From positions 1 through 22,866 of the forward strand of contig JBPCNP010000007.1 in the NCBI GenBank assembly GCA_051001215.1: a DNA stretch of 22,866 nt, in the 5' to 3' direction. Position 1 is the first letter of the stretch; every line of letters begins with the position of its first letter. This DNA comes from DATAQC01 sp051001215. Lineage in GTDB: Bacteria; Actinomycetota; Acidimicrobiia; Acidimicrobiales; AC-14. The notes under the pieces were generated by a model, which saw only the letters and a list, made by a program, of their open reading frames with translations, did no database searches and was not told where the DNA came from. A program made the translations under genes and the position numbers. Below, piece after piece: positions 1-8,385 of the stretch.

Positions 1-94
1 CGCGGTTCTCGAAGGTGAACACGACGAGCAGCACCACCAGCACGGCGCCGAGGACGAGACGGGGGGAGACACGTGACTGGCTCTGTTCGTTCAT
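1..94 (-). CDS. Small LapA-like membrane protein, 5' part only
   Basis: Only the first 31 codons are inside the window; the gene runs off the left edge. Reading leftward from the ATG at 94, a short polar N-terminus (MNEQSQSRVSPR) is followed by one strongly hydrophobic segment (LVLGAVLVVLLVVFTFENR). A short polar start, one transmembrane helix and then a phenylalanine-rich F-x-F-E-N stretch is what LapA/DUF1049 proteins look like, small inner-membrane proteins of poorly known role. The gene lies 25 nt downstream of the broken secreted-protein gene on the same strand. The family call rests on 31 residues and any small single-pass membrane protein is an alternative; that it is coding is fairly safe. 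Confidence 0.5.
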   Translation of the reverse strand, partial: MNEQSQSRVSPRLVLGAVLVVLLVVFTFENR

Positions 95-119
95 GGGCTC
101 AGACTGCCATGCCCGGGCC

Positions 120-1552
120 TCAACGGATTCGGGTGACGCGTGTGCTCCAGTTGCCGAGGGCCCCTCTGGTGCCGCCGCAGGTCGGGTCGGCGGTGAACTC
201 GGCCAGCTTGCAGGTCTGGTCGATGTACTCGGACGCGAGCCAGACGCTCCTGCCGTCGGTGGCGGCGGCGCCGTAGTCGCCCCACCGGGGCCGGGCCGGG
301 TCGGGGGACGAGAAGAAGTCGTACTCGCTGAACCCGTCCTGGGGGCCCTTCCCCTTGGCGGCCACGTGCACCGGGCCGGTGGCCGACCCTGCCTGGAACA
401 TGACATAGGCGGCCGACGGGAACCAGTCACGGCCGACCAGGGTGAGAGCCATGGCCCCGACCCCGTCGGGGGGCACCGCCACCGCGGGGTAGATCACGTT
501 GCCGTGAGCCACCCCCACGTAGCCCTGATCGGCGACGGCCGGTGACTCCGGCGATACCGCGAACCAGGCGGCGCCCGCCTTCACGTCTCCGTTCACGCTC
601 ATCACCGTGCCCAGGGCGGCGTACACCTGGCCGTTGGCGAACCATGCCTGGTACATGCGGCTGTCGCCGCTGTCGAGCGGTCCTTCGACCTCGTTGGACG
701 GCCCGAGCCCCTTCAGGCAGGTCACCACCAGGCAGTCGCGCAGGGGGACACTCCCCAGCTTCTGTTCGGAGAAGGGGGGAACGCCGTACGCCTCCGACGC
801 CAGGCGCCTGGCCTTCAGCACCAGGTTCGGGTTGGCGGTGGCGAGCGTGTCCGTCCTGAGCAGCGACCACAGCACGATCTTGTCGGCCATGCCGGTGCCC
901 AGCGCCTCCTCGCCGGCGATCGAGCTGACGAAGTACTGGGTGCCGTTGTTCTCGGTTGGGTAGTGGCCGGGATTGGCCTGGGCCGGGGAGAGGGTGAAGC
1001 CGGGACGAGCCCCCTTCCCGGTGCCCACGACCAGGTTCTCGAACCGGACGACACGGGCGGGCGCTCCCGCAACCAACGCCCTTTCGAGAACGCGTACAGC
1101 TGGGCACCGTTGAAGTTGTTGCCGAACTCACCCCCGGCATCGCTGAAGGGGTACTCGTTGGTGGTGATGTAGAAGCCGTGGGCATCGACGGCGATGTGGG
1201 GATAGTCGCCGATGCACGGGCAGTCGGTGTGATTCGGGGTGCCGGCGTCGCCGTTGTCCTGGACGGCCACGGTGTAGAAGTTCCAGGCACCCAGAGGGCT
1301 GGGGGTGCGGCTGACGGCAATGTCGAGATGGTTGGACCCGAGGGGTGCGATCTCCGTGATGCTGCGTGGCGCGGTCGTGGTCTCACCGGCGCCGTCCCCC
1401 GCCTGGTGGGCCCCCGCCGGGGCCACGACGACGAGCAGCGATCCGACGACTGCCGCCACCGCGGCCATGCCCAACCCGACCCTGCCCCCGCGTGCGGAAC
1501 GTGAACCCAGGAGATTCCCCCCTCGAAGCGACGACCAGACACTGGTTAGCAC
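120..1552 (-). pseudogene. Secreted protein of unknown function, broken by a one-base frameshift
   Basis: Two minus-strand frames join into one protein. The N-terminal part (from a GTG at 1552) has an Arg-rich start and a hydrophobic signal peptide ending near APAGAHQ, then a soluble domain with DYPHIAVDAHGFYITTNEY and FNGAQLYAFSK. The C-terminal part continues in another frame from about 1076 to the stop at 120. Adding one base to the run at 1079-1081 restores a seamless SKGALVAGAPARVVRFENL junction. The joined protein would be about 475 residues, exported, with repeated A-x-D/T-G-x-S/F-x-W-x-A strand-like motifs that suggest a beta-propeller or lectin-like fold. I do not recognise a named family. 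The start is uncertain: GTG 1552 keeps the charged n-region, and ATG 1468 would lose it. The frameshift may be a sequencing error or a real mutation. Confidence 0.7.
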
Positions 1553-1644
1553 GGTCGGACCGGGGTCGTAGGGCTCGAGACGGTGCCGGGCACGACGGGC
1601 CTCCTGTGCCGATGTGCACGAGAAGGCCTCGGACTCGATAGCAC

Positions 1645-1650
1645 TACCGT
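1645..1650 (+). promoter_or_regulatory. -10 box of pheT, leaderless promoter
   Basis: TACCGT fits TANNNT and ends six bases before the pheT ATG, so transcription should begin at or next to the start codon. No Shine-Dalgarno sequence is visible. The spacing matches other genes in this window. Confidence 0.5.
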
Positions 1651-1656
1651 GTCGGG

Positions 1657-4020
1657 ATGCGGGCACCGCTTTCCTGGCTCCGAGAGTTCGCGCCCATCGA
1701 GGGTGACCCCGCCGACCTGGCCGCGGCGCTGTCGCAACTCGGCCTGGTGGTCGAGGGCGTCCAGCGGGTGGGGGAGGGCCTCGACCACGTCGTCGTGGCC
1801 CGCGTGCTGGCGACGGCTCCCCACCCCAACGCCGACCGGGTCCAGTTGGTCGACGTCGACCCGGGCGACGGCTCGACGCTGCGCGTCGTGTGCGGGGCCT
1901 ACAACTTTGGCCCCGACGACCTGGTTCCCCTGGCTCGGCCTGGGACGACACTTCCCGGCGATTTCGAGATCGGGCGGCGCAAGGTGCGGGGCCAGTGGTC
2001 CGACGGCATGTTGTGCTCGGGTGCCGAGCTGGGTCTTTCCGACGACCATGCCGGCATCCTCGTCCTGGCGCCCGGCGCGTCCCCGGGCGCGGCGGTCTCC
2101 GACGCGCTGGGTATCCACGCCGACGTGGTCTTCGATCTCGACATCACCCCGAACCGCCCCGATGCCCTGTCGGTGGTCGGGGTGGCCCGGGACCTGGCCG
2201 CCCGCCTCGGAGTGCCGTTCAGCCTGCCCGCCGCGGGCGCCCTGCCGACCGGCGAGCCGGCCAAGGCCAGTGTCGTGGTCGACGCCGACGACCTGTGCCC
2301 CCGGTTCATCGCCGCCTGGTTGGAGGGCGTGCTCGTGGGGCCGTCGCCGGCGTGGCTCGGCTCCCGGCTGACCCTTGCCGGAATGCGGCCCATCAACAAC
2401 GTGGTCGACGTGTCCAACTACGTGATGTTGGAGGCAGGCCAGCCCAATCACCCCTACGACCTCGACCGCCTGCCCGGCGGCGGGTTGTCGGTACGGCGGG
2501 GGCGGCCGGGTGAGTCCGTGGTCACCCTCGACGAGGTCGAGCGCCCGGTCGGGCCCGACGACTGCCTCATCTGCGACGCCGAAGGCACAGCCGTGGGCAT
2601 CGGCGGCATCATGGGCGGGGCGTCGAGCGAGATCTCCGACGCCACCGCCACGGTGCTGGTCGAGGCGGCCTGGTTCGACCCCATGGCCATCGCCCGCACC
2701 TCCAAGCGCCTGGGGCTGCGCACCGAGGCGTCCGTGCGGTTCGAGCGCGGCGTCGACCCCGAGGCCACCGATCGCGCCGTGGCCCGGTTCTGCCAACTGG
2801 CGGCCGAGGTGGCCGGGGCCGCCGTGGCCGGGGCCCCCATCGAGGTCCGGGGCCGGCTGCCCGAGCGCCCTCGCGTCGTGGTGCGCACGACCCGGGTCAA
2901 CGCCATCCTGGGCACGGCGCTGACGCCCGACGACGTCGGCGGTTACCTCGAGCCCATCGGCTTCACCTGCGAAACCCTCGGTGACGCCGCCGGTGAGCTT
3001 ACCGTCACCGTCCCGTCGTGGCGGCCCGACAGCGAGCGCGAGATCGACGTCATCGAAGAGGTGGGGCGCCACCACGGCTACGACCGCATCCCCCGCACCT
3101 TGCCCCTCACGACGGCCGTCGGTGGCGGCCTCTCGCCCTACCAGCGCGATCGGCGGCGGGTGCGCCAGGTGCTTGTTGGCGCCGGTCTCAGCGAGGCGTG
3201 GGCCACCTCGTTCCTGGCGCCGGATGACCTGGCGCGCGCCGGACTGCCCACCGCCGCGGTGGAGGTGGAGAACCCCCTGGCCGTCGAGGAGTCGGTGCTT
3301 CGCACTTCACTGCTCCCCGGCCTCCTGCGGGCCCTCGTCGTCAACCGGTCGCAGCGCGACACCGACGTGTCGCTGTTCGAGATCGGCCATGTCTTCCTGC
3401 CCCCGCCCGGCGGCCAGGACCGTCCGGTCGAGCCCGAGCACCTGGCCATGGTGCTCGCCGGGCGCACCGCCACCGACGCGGCGAGGGTCTGGACCACGTT
3501 GGTCGACGCCATGAGCCTGGAGCCCATCGCCGTGGTGCCCGCGTCCCCGGCGGGGCTGCACCCCACCCGCAGTGCCGATTTGGTGGTGGGCTCGACGCCC
3601 ATCGGTTCCCTGGGCGAGATCGACCCCGATGTGCTGGCGGCCCACGAGCTGGCCGGCCCGGTCGCCTGTCTCGACGTCGACCTCGGCACCCTGCTCGCCG
3701 CCCCCCGTCGCCCACTGATCTACCGGCCGGTGAGCCGGTACCCGTCGGCCGACATCGATCTGGCCTTCGTCGTGGGTGACGACGTGGCCGCCGGGGCGGT
3801 GGCCGACACCCTCCGGGCGGCCGCGGGCGAGGCGTTGGAGGACCTGTGGCTGTTCGACGTGTTCCGGGGGCCTCAGCTCGGCGAGCACTGCCGCAGCCTG
3901 GCCTACCGCCTGCGCTTCTCGGCTCTCGACCACACCCTGGCCGAAGACGAGCTGACGGCTCTGCGCGCCCGTTGCATCGAGGCCGTCGAGTCGTCCTTCG
4001 AAGCCCGCCTGCGGGGTTAG
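1657..4020 (+). CDS. pheT: Phenylalanine-tRNA ligase beta subunit
   Basis: Beta subunit of the cytoplasmic alpha2-beta2 enzyme that charges tRNA-Phe. The 787-residue length is normal for bacterial PheT. In order: an N-terminal helix and EMAP-type tRNA-binding domain (about 40-150, with VVVARVLATAPHPNADR), the B3/B4 editing region with PINNVVDVSNYVMLE and GGIMGG motifs, the B5 domain (about 395-470), the catalytic-like core (about 475-690, starting with PSWRPDSEREIDVIEEVGRH), and a C-terminal FDX-ACB anticodon-binding domain beginning near YRPVSRYPSADIDLAFV. The alpha subunit gene pheS, normally just upstream, is absent; a minus-strand gene occupies that place. The stop is followed by 81 nt before argC, which has its own promoter. 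The start has no ribosome-binding site but does have a leaderless-type -10 box. Confidence 0.97.
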   Translation: MRAPLSWLREFAPIEGDPADLAAALSQLGLVVEGVQRVGEGLDHVVVARVLATAPHPNADRVQLVDVDPGDGSTLRVVCGAYNFGPDDLVPLARPGTTLPGDFEIGRRKVRGQWSDGMLCSGAELGLSDDHAGILVLAPGASPGAAVSDALGIHADVVFDLDITPNRPDALSVVGVARDLAARLGVPFSLPAAGALPTGEPAKASVVVDADDLCPRFIAAWLEGVLVGPSPAWLGSRLTLAGMRPINNVVDVSNYVMLEAGQPNHPYDLDRLPGGGLSVRRGRPGESVVTLDEVERPVGPDDCLICDAEGTAVGIGGIMGGASSEISDATATVLVEAAWFDPMAIARTSKRLGLRTEASVRFERGVDPEATDRAVARFCQLAAEVAGAAVAGAPIEVRGRLPERPRVVVRTTRVNAILGTALTPDDVGGYLEPIGFTCETLGDAAGELTVTVPSWRPDSEREIDVIEEVGRHHGYDRIPRTLPLTTAVGGGLSPYQRDRRRVRQVLVGAGLSEAWATSFLAPDDLARAGLPTAAVEVENPLAVEESVLRTSLLPGLLRALVVNRSQRDTDVSLFEIGHVFLPPPGGQDRPVEPEHLAMVLAGRTATDAARVWTTLVDAMSLEPIAVVPASPAGLHPTRSADLVVGSTPIGSLGEIDPDVLAAHELAGPVACLDVDLGTLLAAPRRPLIYRPVSRYPSADIDLAFVVGDDVAAGAVADTLRAAAGEALEDLWLFDVFRGPQLGEHCRSLAYRLRFSALDHTLAEDELTALRARCIEAVESSFEARLRG

Positions 4021-4061
4021 GGCCCGCCGGTCGCCGCCGTCCGGAGCGGACGGTAGCCCAG

Positions 4062-4087
4062 CGAATGTGCATTGCACTGCACATTCG
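4062..4087. promoter_or_regulatory. Palindromic operator upstream of argC, probable ARG box
   Basis: A perfect inverted repeat: arms CGAATGTGCA and TGCACATTCG around a 6-nt spacer TTGCAC. It ends two bases before the argC -10 box, so a bound protein would block RNA polymerase. ArgR operators are A/T-flanked palindromes built on TGNAT/ATNCA halves; this one has TGCAT-like halves in a very GC-rich background, and argR lies within the downstream operon. That ArgR binds here is inference. Confidence 0.75.
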
Positions 4088-4089
4088 TG

Positions 4090-4095
4090 CATGAT
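4090..4095 (+). promoter_or_regulatory. -10 box of argC, leaderless promoter
   Basis: CATGAT ends six bases before the ATG at 4102. It departs from TANNNT only at the first base. It abuts the palindrome at 4062-4087. Confidence 0.45.
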
Positions 4096-4101
4096 GGAGC
4101 G

Positions 4102-5118
4102 ATGCACATGGTTGGCATCGTCGGGGCGTCGGGGTACGCGGGCGCCGAGCTCCTGCGCCTGTGCGCGTCGCACCCCGACCTCGACGTGGCCTTCGCCACC
4201 GGCGACACTCAGGCGGGGACGCCGATCGCCGAGCTCTACCCGAGCCTGGCTGCGGCCTATGGGGGGACCGACTTCACCCCCTTCACGCCCGACCTGGCCG
4301 ACGGTGTGGACCTGGTGTTCACCGCCCTCCCCCACGGGAAGTCCCAGCACCTGGCCGCCGACCTGTTGGCCCGGGGGTGCGCCATCGTCGACCTGGCTGC
4401 CGATTTCCGTCTCACCGACCCGGCCGTCTACGAGCGCTGGTACGGCGAGGCCCACACCGCGCCCGACCTGCTGGGCCGCTTCACCTACGGGCTGCCCGAG
4501 CACCACCGCGAGGCGGTGGCCAAGGCCGACGCCGTGGCCGCCCCCGGTTGCTATCCCACCGCCGCCGCCCTGGGCCTGGCCCCGCTGGTGGGCGCCGGCG
4601 TCATCGAGCCCGCGGGCATCGTGGTCGACGCCGCCAGCGGCGTCTCCGGTGCGGGACGGGCGGCTACTCACGGAACCCACTTCGGCACCGTCGACGAGAA
4701 CTTCACCGCCTACGGGTTGCTCGACCACCGGCACACGCCCGAGATCGAACAGGCCACCGGCGCCACCGTGCTGTTCACGCCCCACCTGGCGCCGATGACC
4801 CGGGGCATCCTCGCCACCTGTTACGCCCGGCCGGCCCGGGCCACCTCCACCGCCGACCTGCTCGACACCCTCGGCGCCGCCTACGACGGTGAGCCCTTCG
4901 TGGCCGTCGGGCCGTCGTCGCCGTCGACCAAGGCCACCTGGGGCTCCAACGCCGCCCACCTCACGGCCCGTTACGACGAGCGCACCGGGTGGGTGCTGGT
5001 GCTGGTGGCCCTCGACAACCTGGTCAAGGGCGCCGCCGGCCAGGCCGTCCAGTGCGCCAACCTCGTCCTCGGCCTCGACGAGACCACCGGCCTGTCGGCC
5101 GTCGCGATCTACCCATGA
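4102..5118 (+). CDS. argC: N-acetyl-gamma-glutamyl-phosphate reductase
   Basis: NADPH-dependent reduction of N-acetylglutamyl phosphate to N-acetylglutamate semialdehyde, the third step of arginine synthesis. The 338-residue protein opens with the Rossmann nucleotide-binding motif GIVGASGYAG. The catalytic cysteine is Cys150 in AAPGCYPTAAALG, followed by the dimerisation and catalytic half with ASGVSGAGR and KGAAGQAVQ near the C-terminus. The ATG at 4102 is chosen because a -10 box lies six bases upstream; ATG 4108 would also begin just before the Rossmann motif, and a longer TTG start at 4072 would run through the operator palindrome. It is the first gene of the arg operon, and its stop overlaps the argJ start (ATGA). 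Confidence 0.96.
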   Translation: MHMVGIVGASGYAGAELLRLCASHPDLDVAFATGDTQAGTPIAELYPSLAAAYGGTDFTPFTPDLADGVDLVFTALPHGKSQHLAADLLARGCAIVDLAADFRLTDPAVYERWYGEAHTAPDLLGRFTYGLPEHHREAVAKADAVAAPGCYPTAAALGLAPLVGAGVIEPAGIVVDAASGVSGAGRAATHGTHFGTVDENFTAYGLLDHRHTPEIEQATGATVLFTPHLAPMTRGILATCYARPARATSTADLLDTLGAAYDGEPFVAVGPSSPSTKATWGSNAAHLTARYDERTGWVLVLVALDNLVKGAAGQAVQCANLVLGLDETTGLSAVAIYP

Positions 5119-6287
5119 GCGTCACCTCTCCCGCCGGGTTCGTGGCCGCCGGGGTGCACTGTGGGGTCAAGGCCGACCCCGCCGCCCTCGACCTGGCCCT
5201 GGTGGCCACCGACGACGCCGTGGCCGTCACCGCCGCCGCCGTGTTCACCACCAACCGGGCACCGGCCGCCCCCGTGGAGGTGTCGCGGGCCCATCTGGCC
5301 GCCACCGGCGGGCGGGCCGCGGCGGTGATCCTCAACAGCGGCAACGCCAACGCGGCCACCGGCTCGACCGGCCGTGGCCACGCCGAGCACACCTGCGCGG
5401 TGGTGGCCGAGGCCCTCGGATGTGCCCCCGAGGAGGTCCTGGTGTGCTCGACGGGGCTCATCGGCATCCCCCTCGACATCGGCGCGGTGGCGTCAGGTGT
5501 CGGTCCCCTGGCCGAGGCCCGAGGCGGCGATCCCGCATCGGGCGCGGCCGCGGCCACTGCCATCCTCACCACCGACACCGTGGCCAAGGAGGTCGTGGTG
5601 AGCCGCCCCGGCTTCACCATCGGCGGGATGGCCAAGGGAGCGGCCATGCTCGCCCCCAACATGGCCACAATGCTGGCCGTGCTCACCACCGACGCCGCCG
5701 TCGGCCCCGCCGACCTGGCGGCGGCACTGGGCATCGCCGTGGGGCAGTCGTTCAACGAGCTCACCGTCGACGGGGCGACCTCCACCAACGACACCGTCAT
5801 GGTGCTCTCGAGCGGCCGGGGGACGGCGCAGTCGGGCACGGTGTTCCGCGACGCCCTGGCCGAGGCCTGTGCCAGCCTGGCCGCCCAGATGGCCGACGAC
5901 GCCGAGGGGGCCACCAAGGTGGTCACCGTGCGGGTCGTGGGGGCGGCCTCCGACGACGACGCGGCACGAGCGGCTCGCAAGGTGGCGGAGAGCCAACTGG
6001 TGAAATGCTCGCTCTTCGGGGCTGATCCCTACTGGGGCCGCATCATCAGCGAGCTGGGCAGCGCCGGCGTCACCTTCGACCCCGATCTCGTGTCGGTGGC
6101 CTATGACGGGGTCACCGTGTGCGCGGGTGGGGTGGCGGCCGCTCACGACCTCGACGCCCTGGCCTCGCACATGGGGGGGCGCAGGGTGGAGATCGTCGCC
6201 GACCTGGGACTGGGCTCGGGCCAAGCCAGCCTGCTCACCAACGATCTCACTCCCGGCTACATCGACGAGAACAAGCGGACGTCGTGA
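5115..6287 (+). CDS. argJ: Bifunctional ornithine acetyltransferase / N-acetylglutamate synthase
   Basis: Transfers acetyl from N-acetylornithine to glutamate, giving ornithine and recycling the acetyl group; many ArgJ proteins also use acetyl-CoA to make N-acetylglutamate. The 390-residue precursor cleaves itself at the conserved Ala184-Thr185 bond in the MATML motif (preceded by KGAAMLAPN). Thr185 becomes the N-terminal nucleophile of the beta chain. Other family marks are NSGNANAATG near residue 75 and NDTVMVLSSG after the cleavage site. The ATG at 5115 overlaps the argC stop, and the stop overlaps the argB GTG. No separate argA is present in the window; whether this enzyme is mono- or bifunctional cannot be told from sequence alone. 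Confidence 0.96.
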   Translation: MSVTSPAGFVAAGVHCGVKADPAALDLALVATDDAVAVTAAAVFTTNRAPAAPVEVSRAHLAATGGRAAAVILNSGNANAATGSTGRGHAEHTCAVVAEALGCAPEEVLVCSTGLIGIPLDIGAVASGVGPLAEARGGDPASGAAAATAILTTDTVAKEVVVSRPGFTIGGMAKGAAMLAPNMATMLAVLTTDAAVGPADLAAALGIAVGQSFNELTVDGATSTNDTVMVLSSGRGTAQSGTVFRDALAEACASLAAQMADDAEGATKVVTVRVVGAASDDDAARAARKVAESQLVKCSLFGADPYWGRIISELGSAGVTFDPDLVSVAYDGVTVCAGGVAAAHDLDALASHMGGRRVEIVADLGLGSGQASLLTNDLTPGYIDENKRTS

Positions 6288-7210
6288 CGGGCACCGGGAC
6301 CGACACCGACACCAACACCAACACCGGCACCGATCTGCTGGGAGCCCACCGAGCAGGCCGCCTGGCTCCCTCCGACAAGGCGGCGGTGCTGGCCGAGGCC
6401 CTGCCGTACATCCGCCGCTTCTGGGGCAAGACGGTGGTGGTCAAGTACGGCGGCGCGGCCATGGCCGACCCCGAGCTCGCCGCCCTGTTCGCCCAGGACG
6501 TCGTGCTCATGCGTTCGGTGGGCATGCGCCCCGTGGTGGTGCACGGCGGTGGTCCCCAGATCGGCCGGCTCATGGCCCGCCTGGGCAAGGAGCCGGAGTT
6601 CCTCGACGGCCTGCGGGTCACCGACGCCGACACCCTCGACATCGCCCGCATGGGGCTGGTGGGCAAGGTCAACCGCGACATCGTGGCGTCCATCAACGTG
6701 CACGACCCGCTGGCCGTCGGGCTGTCCGGCGAGGATGCCGGGCTGCTCAGCGCCAGTGCCCGCTCACCCGAGCTCGGGTTCGTGGGCGACGTCGTGGGCG
6801 TCAACCCCCAGATCATCGAGCGGCTGCTGGCCGAGGAGCTGATCCCCGTGGTGGCCACCATCGGCAGCGACACCGAGGGCCAGGCCTACAACGTCAACGC
6901 CGACACGGCGGCGGCGGCCATCGGCGCCGCCCTGGGCGCACAGAAGCTCGTGTACCTCACCGACGTCCCCGGCCTCCTGGCCAACGCCGCGGACCCCTCC
7001 AGCCTGATCACGTCGGTCACCGTCGAGGAGCTCGAGTCCATGCTCGACGCCGGTACCCTCACCGGGGGCATGATCCCCAAGATCCGCTCGTGCGTCCGGG
7101 CCGTGCGGGGGGGCGTGGGCCATGCCCACATCCTCGACGGCAGGATCCCCCACGCCCTTCTCCTCGAGGTCTTCACCCGCCGGGGGCTGGGCACCATGGT
7201 GAACGCGTGA
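6284..7210 (+). CDS. argB: Acetylglutamate kinase
   Basis: Phosphorylates N-acetylglutamate with ATP, the step usually feedback-inhibited by arginine. The amino-acid-kinase core begins near residue 30 with DKAAVLAEALPYIRRFWGKT, followed by the Gly-rich VVVKYGGAAM and VVVHGGGPQIG loops; the C-terminus has TGGMIPKI and ends with the usual GTMV-type tail. The start is a GTG overlapping the argJ stop (GTGA). This gives a 308-residue protein with an odd leader: residues 2-17 alternate Thr with Gly, Asp or Asn, encoded by a 6-nt repeat. Homologues normally begin close to DKAAVL, so this tail is an extension. No alternative ATG or GTG lies between the repeat and the core. Confidence 0.96.
   Translation: MTGTGTDTDTNTNTGTDLLGAHRAGRLAPSDKAAVLAEALPYIRRFWGKTVVVKYGGAAMADPELAALFAQDVVLMRSVGMRPVVVHGGGPQIGRLMARLGKEPEFLDGLRVTDADTLDIARMGLVGKVNRDIVASINVHDPLAVGLSGEDAGLLSASARSPELGFVGDVVGVNPQIIERLLAEELIPVVATIGSDTEGQAYNVNADTAAAAIGAALGAQKLVYLTDVPGLLANAADPSSLITSVTVEELESMLDAGTLTGGMIPKIRSCVRAVRGGVGHAHILDGRIPHALLLEVFTRRGLGTMVNA
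6287..6334 (+). repeat. Hexanucleotide-period repeat at the 5' end of argB
   Basis: Codons alternate ACC with GGC, GAC or AAC for about seven 6-nt units right after the GTG start. The tract gives argB an N-terminal Thr-x tail and could vary in length between strains without breaking the frame. Confidence 0.7.
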
Positions 7211-8385
7211 CGGCCGTGGGACCCAACTCTCTCATGAACACCTATCCGCTCCCCCCGGCGGTGTTCGTGCGGGGCGAGGGCAGCTGGCTGTGGGACGCCG
7301 ACGGCCGGCAGTACCTCGACTTCGTGGGTGGCTTGGCGGTGACCGCGCTGGGCCACTCGCACCCGGCCGTGGCCGACGCCCTGGACGCCCAGGCCCGCAC
7401 CCTGCTGCACGTCTCCAACCTCTACGGCACCACGGTGGGGCCCGAGGTGGCCGCCACCCTCGACCGGCTGGTCGGCGGGGGAGGGCGGGTGTTCTTCGCC
7501 AACTCGGGCGCCGAGGCCAACGAGTGCGCCATCAAGCTGGCCCGAAAGTGGGGAGGCCATGGGCGGCACGTGGTCGTGAGCGCCTATGGCTCGTTCCACG
7601 GGCGCACACTGGCCACCCTCCACGCCACCGGACAACCGGCCAAGCACGAGGCCTTCCAGCCGCTGCCCGAGGGATTTCGCCACGTGGCCTGGGGCGACGT
7701 CGACGCCCTGGCCGCGGCCATCGATCCCACAGTGGTTGCGGTGTTGCTGGAGATCGTCCAGGGCGAGGGCGGCGTGCACCCCCTCCCTCCCGGCTACCTG
7801 GTCGCCGTGCGCCGCCTGTGCGACGAGCGGGACGTGCTCCTGGTGATCGACGAGGTCCAGACCGGCCTGGGTCGCACCGGGCGGTGGTTCGGCTTCCAGC
7901 ACGACGACGTCCGCCCCGACGTGGTCACCATGGCCAAGGCCCTGGGCAACGGCGTCCCCATCGGGGCGTGCTGGGCCCGGGCGGAGGTGGCCGACGCCTT
8001 CGTCCCCGGCGACCACGCCACCACCTTCGGGGGCCAACCCCTGGCCACGGCTGCGGCCCGTGCCGTGCTGGCGGTGATGGAGGCCGAGGACGTCCCCGCT
8101 CGGGCGGAACGGGCCGGGGGTCGGCTGCGGGCCGGGTTGGAGGCCCTGCCCGAGGTGACCGGTGTGCGAGGCCTGGGCCTGTTGCTGGCCGCCGAGCTGG
8201 CCCCGCCGCTGGCCGCACCTGCCGTCGCCGCCGCCGCGCTGGGCGCCGGCCTGCTGGTGAACGCCGTCACCGCCACCGCCATCCGCCTGGCCCCGTCACT
8301 GTTGGTCACCGACGCCGAGATCGACGAGGCCGTGTCGCGGCTGGCGTCGGTCCTCTCCCCGGTGACCGCGCAGGCCCGGCCGTGA
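7207..8385 (+). CDS. argD: Acetylornithine aminotransferase
   Basis: PLP-dependent class-III aminotransferase that converts N-acetylglutamate semialdehyde to N-acetylornithine with glutamate as donor; some members also act in lysine synthesis. In the 392-residue protein, NSGAEANECAIKLARK (99-114) forms the phosphate-binding site. Asp215 in VIDEVQTGLGRTG contacts the pyridine nitrogen, and Lys244 in TMAKALGNGVPIG is the Schiff-base lysine. TTFGGQPLA follows as expected. I take the GTG at 7207 as start because it overlaps the argB stop, like its neighbours; ATG 7234 is possible and would remove nine residues. The stop overlaps the argF GTG. Confidence 0.95.
   Translation: MTAVGPNSLMNTYPLPPAVFVRGEGSWLWDADGRQYLDFVGGLAVTALGHSHPAVADALDAQARTLLHVSNLYGTTVGPEVAATLDRLVGGGGRVFFANSGAEANECAIKLARKWGGHGRHVVVSAYGSFHGRTLATLHATGQPAKHEAFQPLPEGFRHVAWGDVDALAAAIDPTVVAVLLEIVQGEGGVHPLPPGYLVAVRRLCDERDVLLVIDEVQTGLGRTGRWFGFQHDDVRPDVVTMAKALGNGVPIGACWARAEVADAFVPGDHATTFGGQPLATAAARAVLAVMEAEDVPARAERAGGRLRAGLEALPEVTGVRGLGLLLAAELAPPLAAPAVAAAALGAGLLVNAVTATAIRLAPSLLVTDAEIDEAVSRLASVLSPVTAQARP

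Noticed and set aside
1546..3075. 509-codon minus-strand ORF opposite pheT
   Set aside because: Its product is a Gly/His/Arg-rich shadow with no motif, and pheT on the other strand has every expected domain. Long antisense frames are common in such GC-rich genes.
3307..4959. 550-codon minus-strand ORF spanning the end of pheT and argC
   Set aside because: It crosses the argC operator and promoter, is low in complexity (Gly, Val, Arg, Gln), and lies opposite two secure genes.
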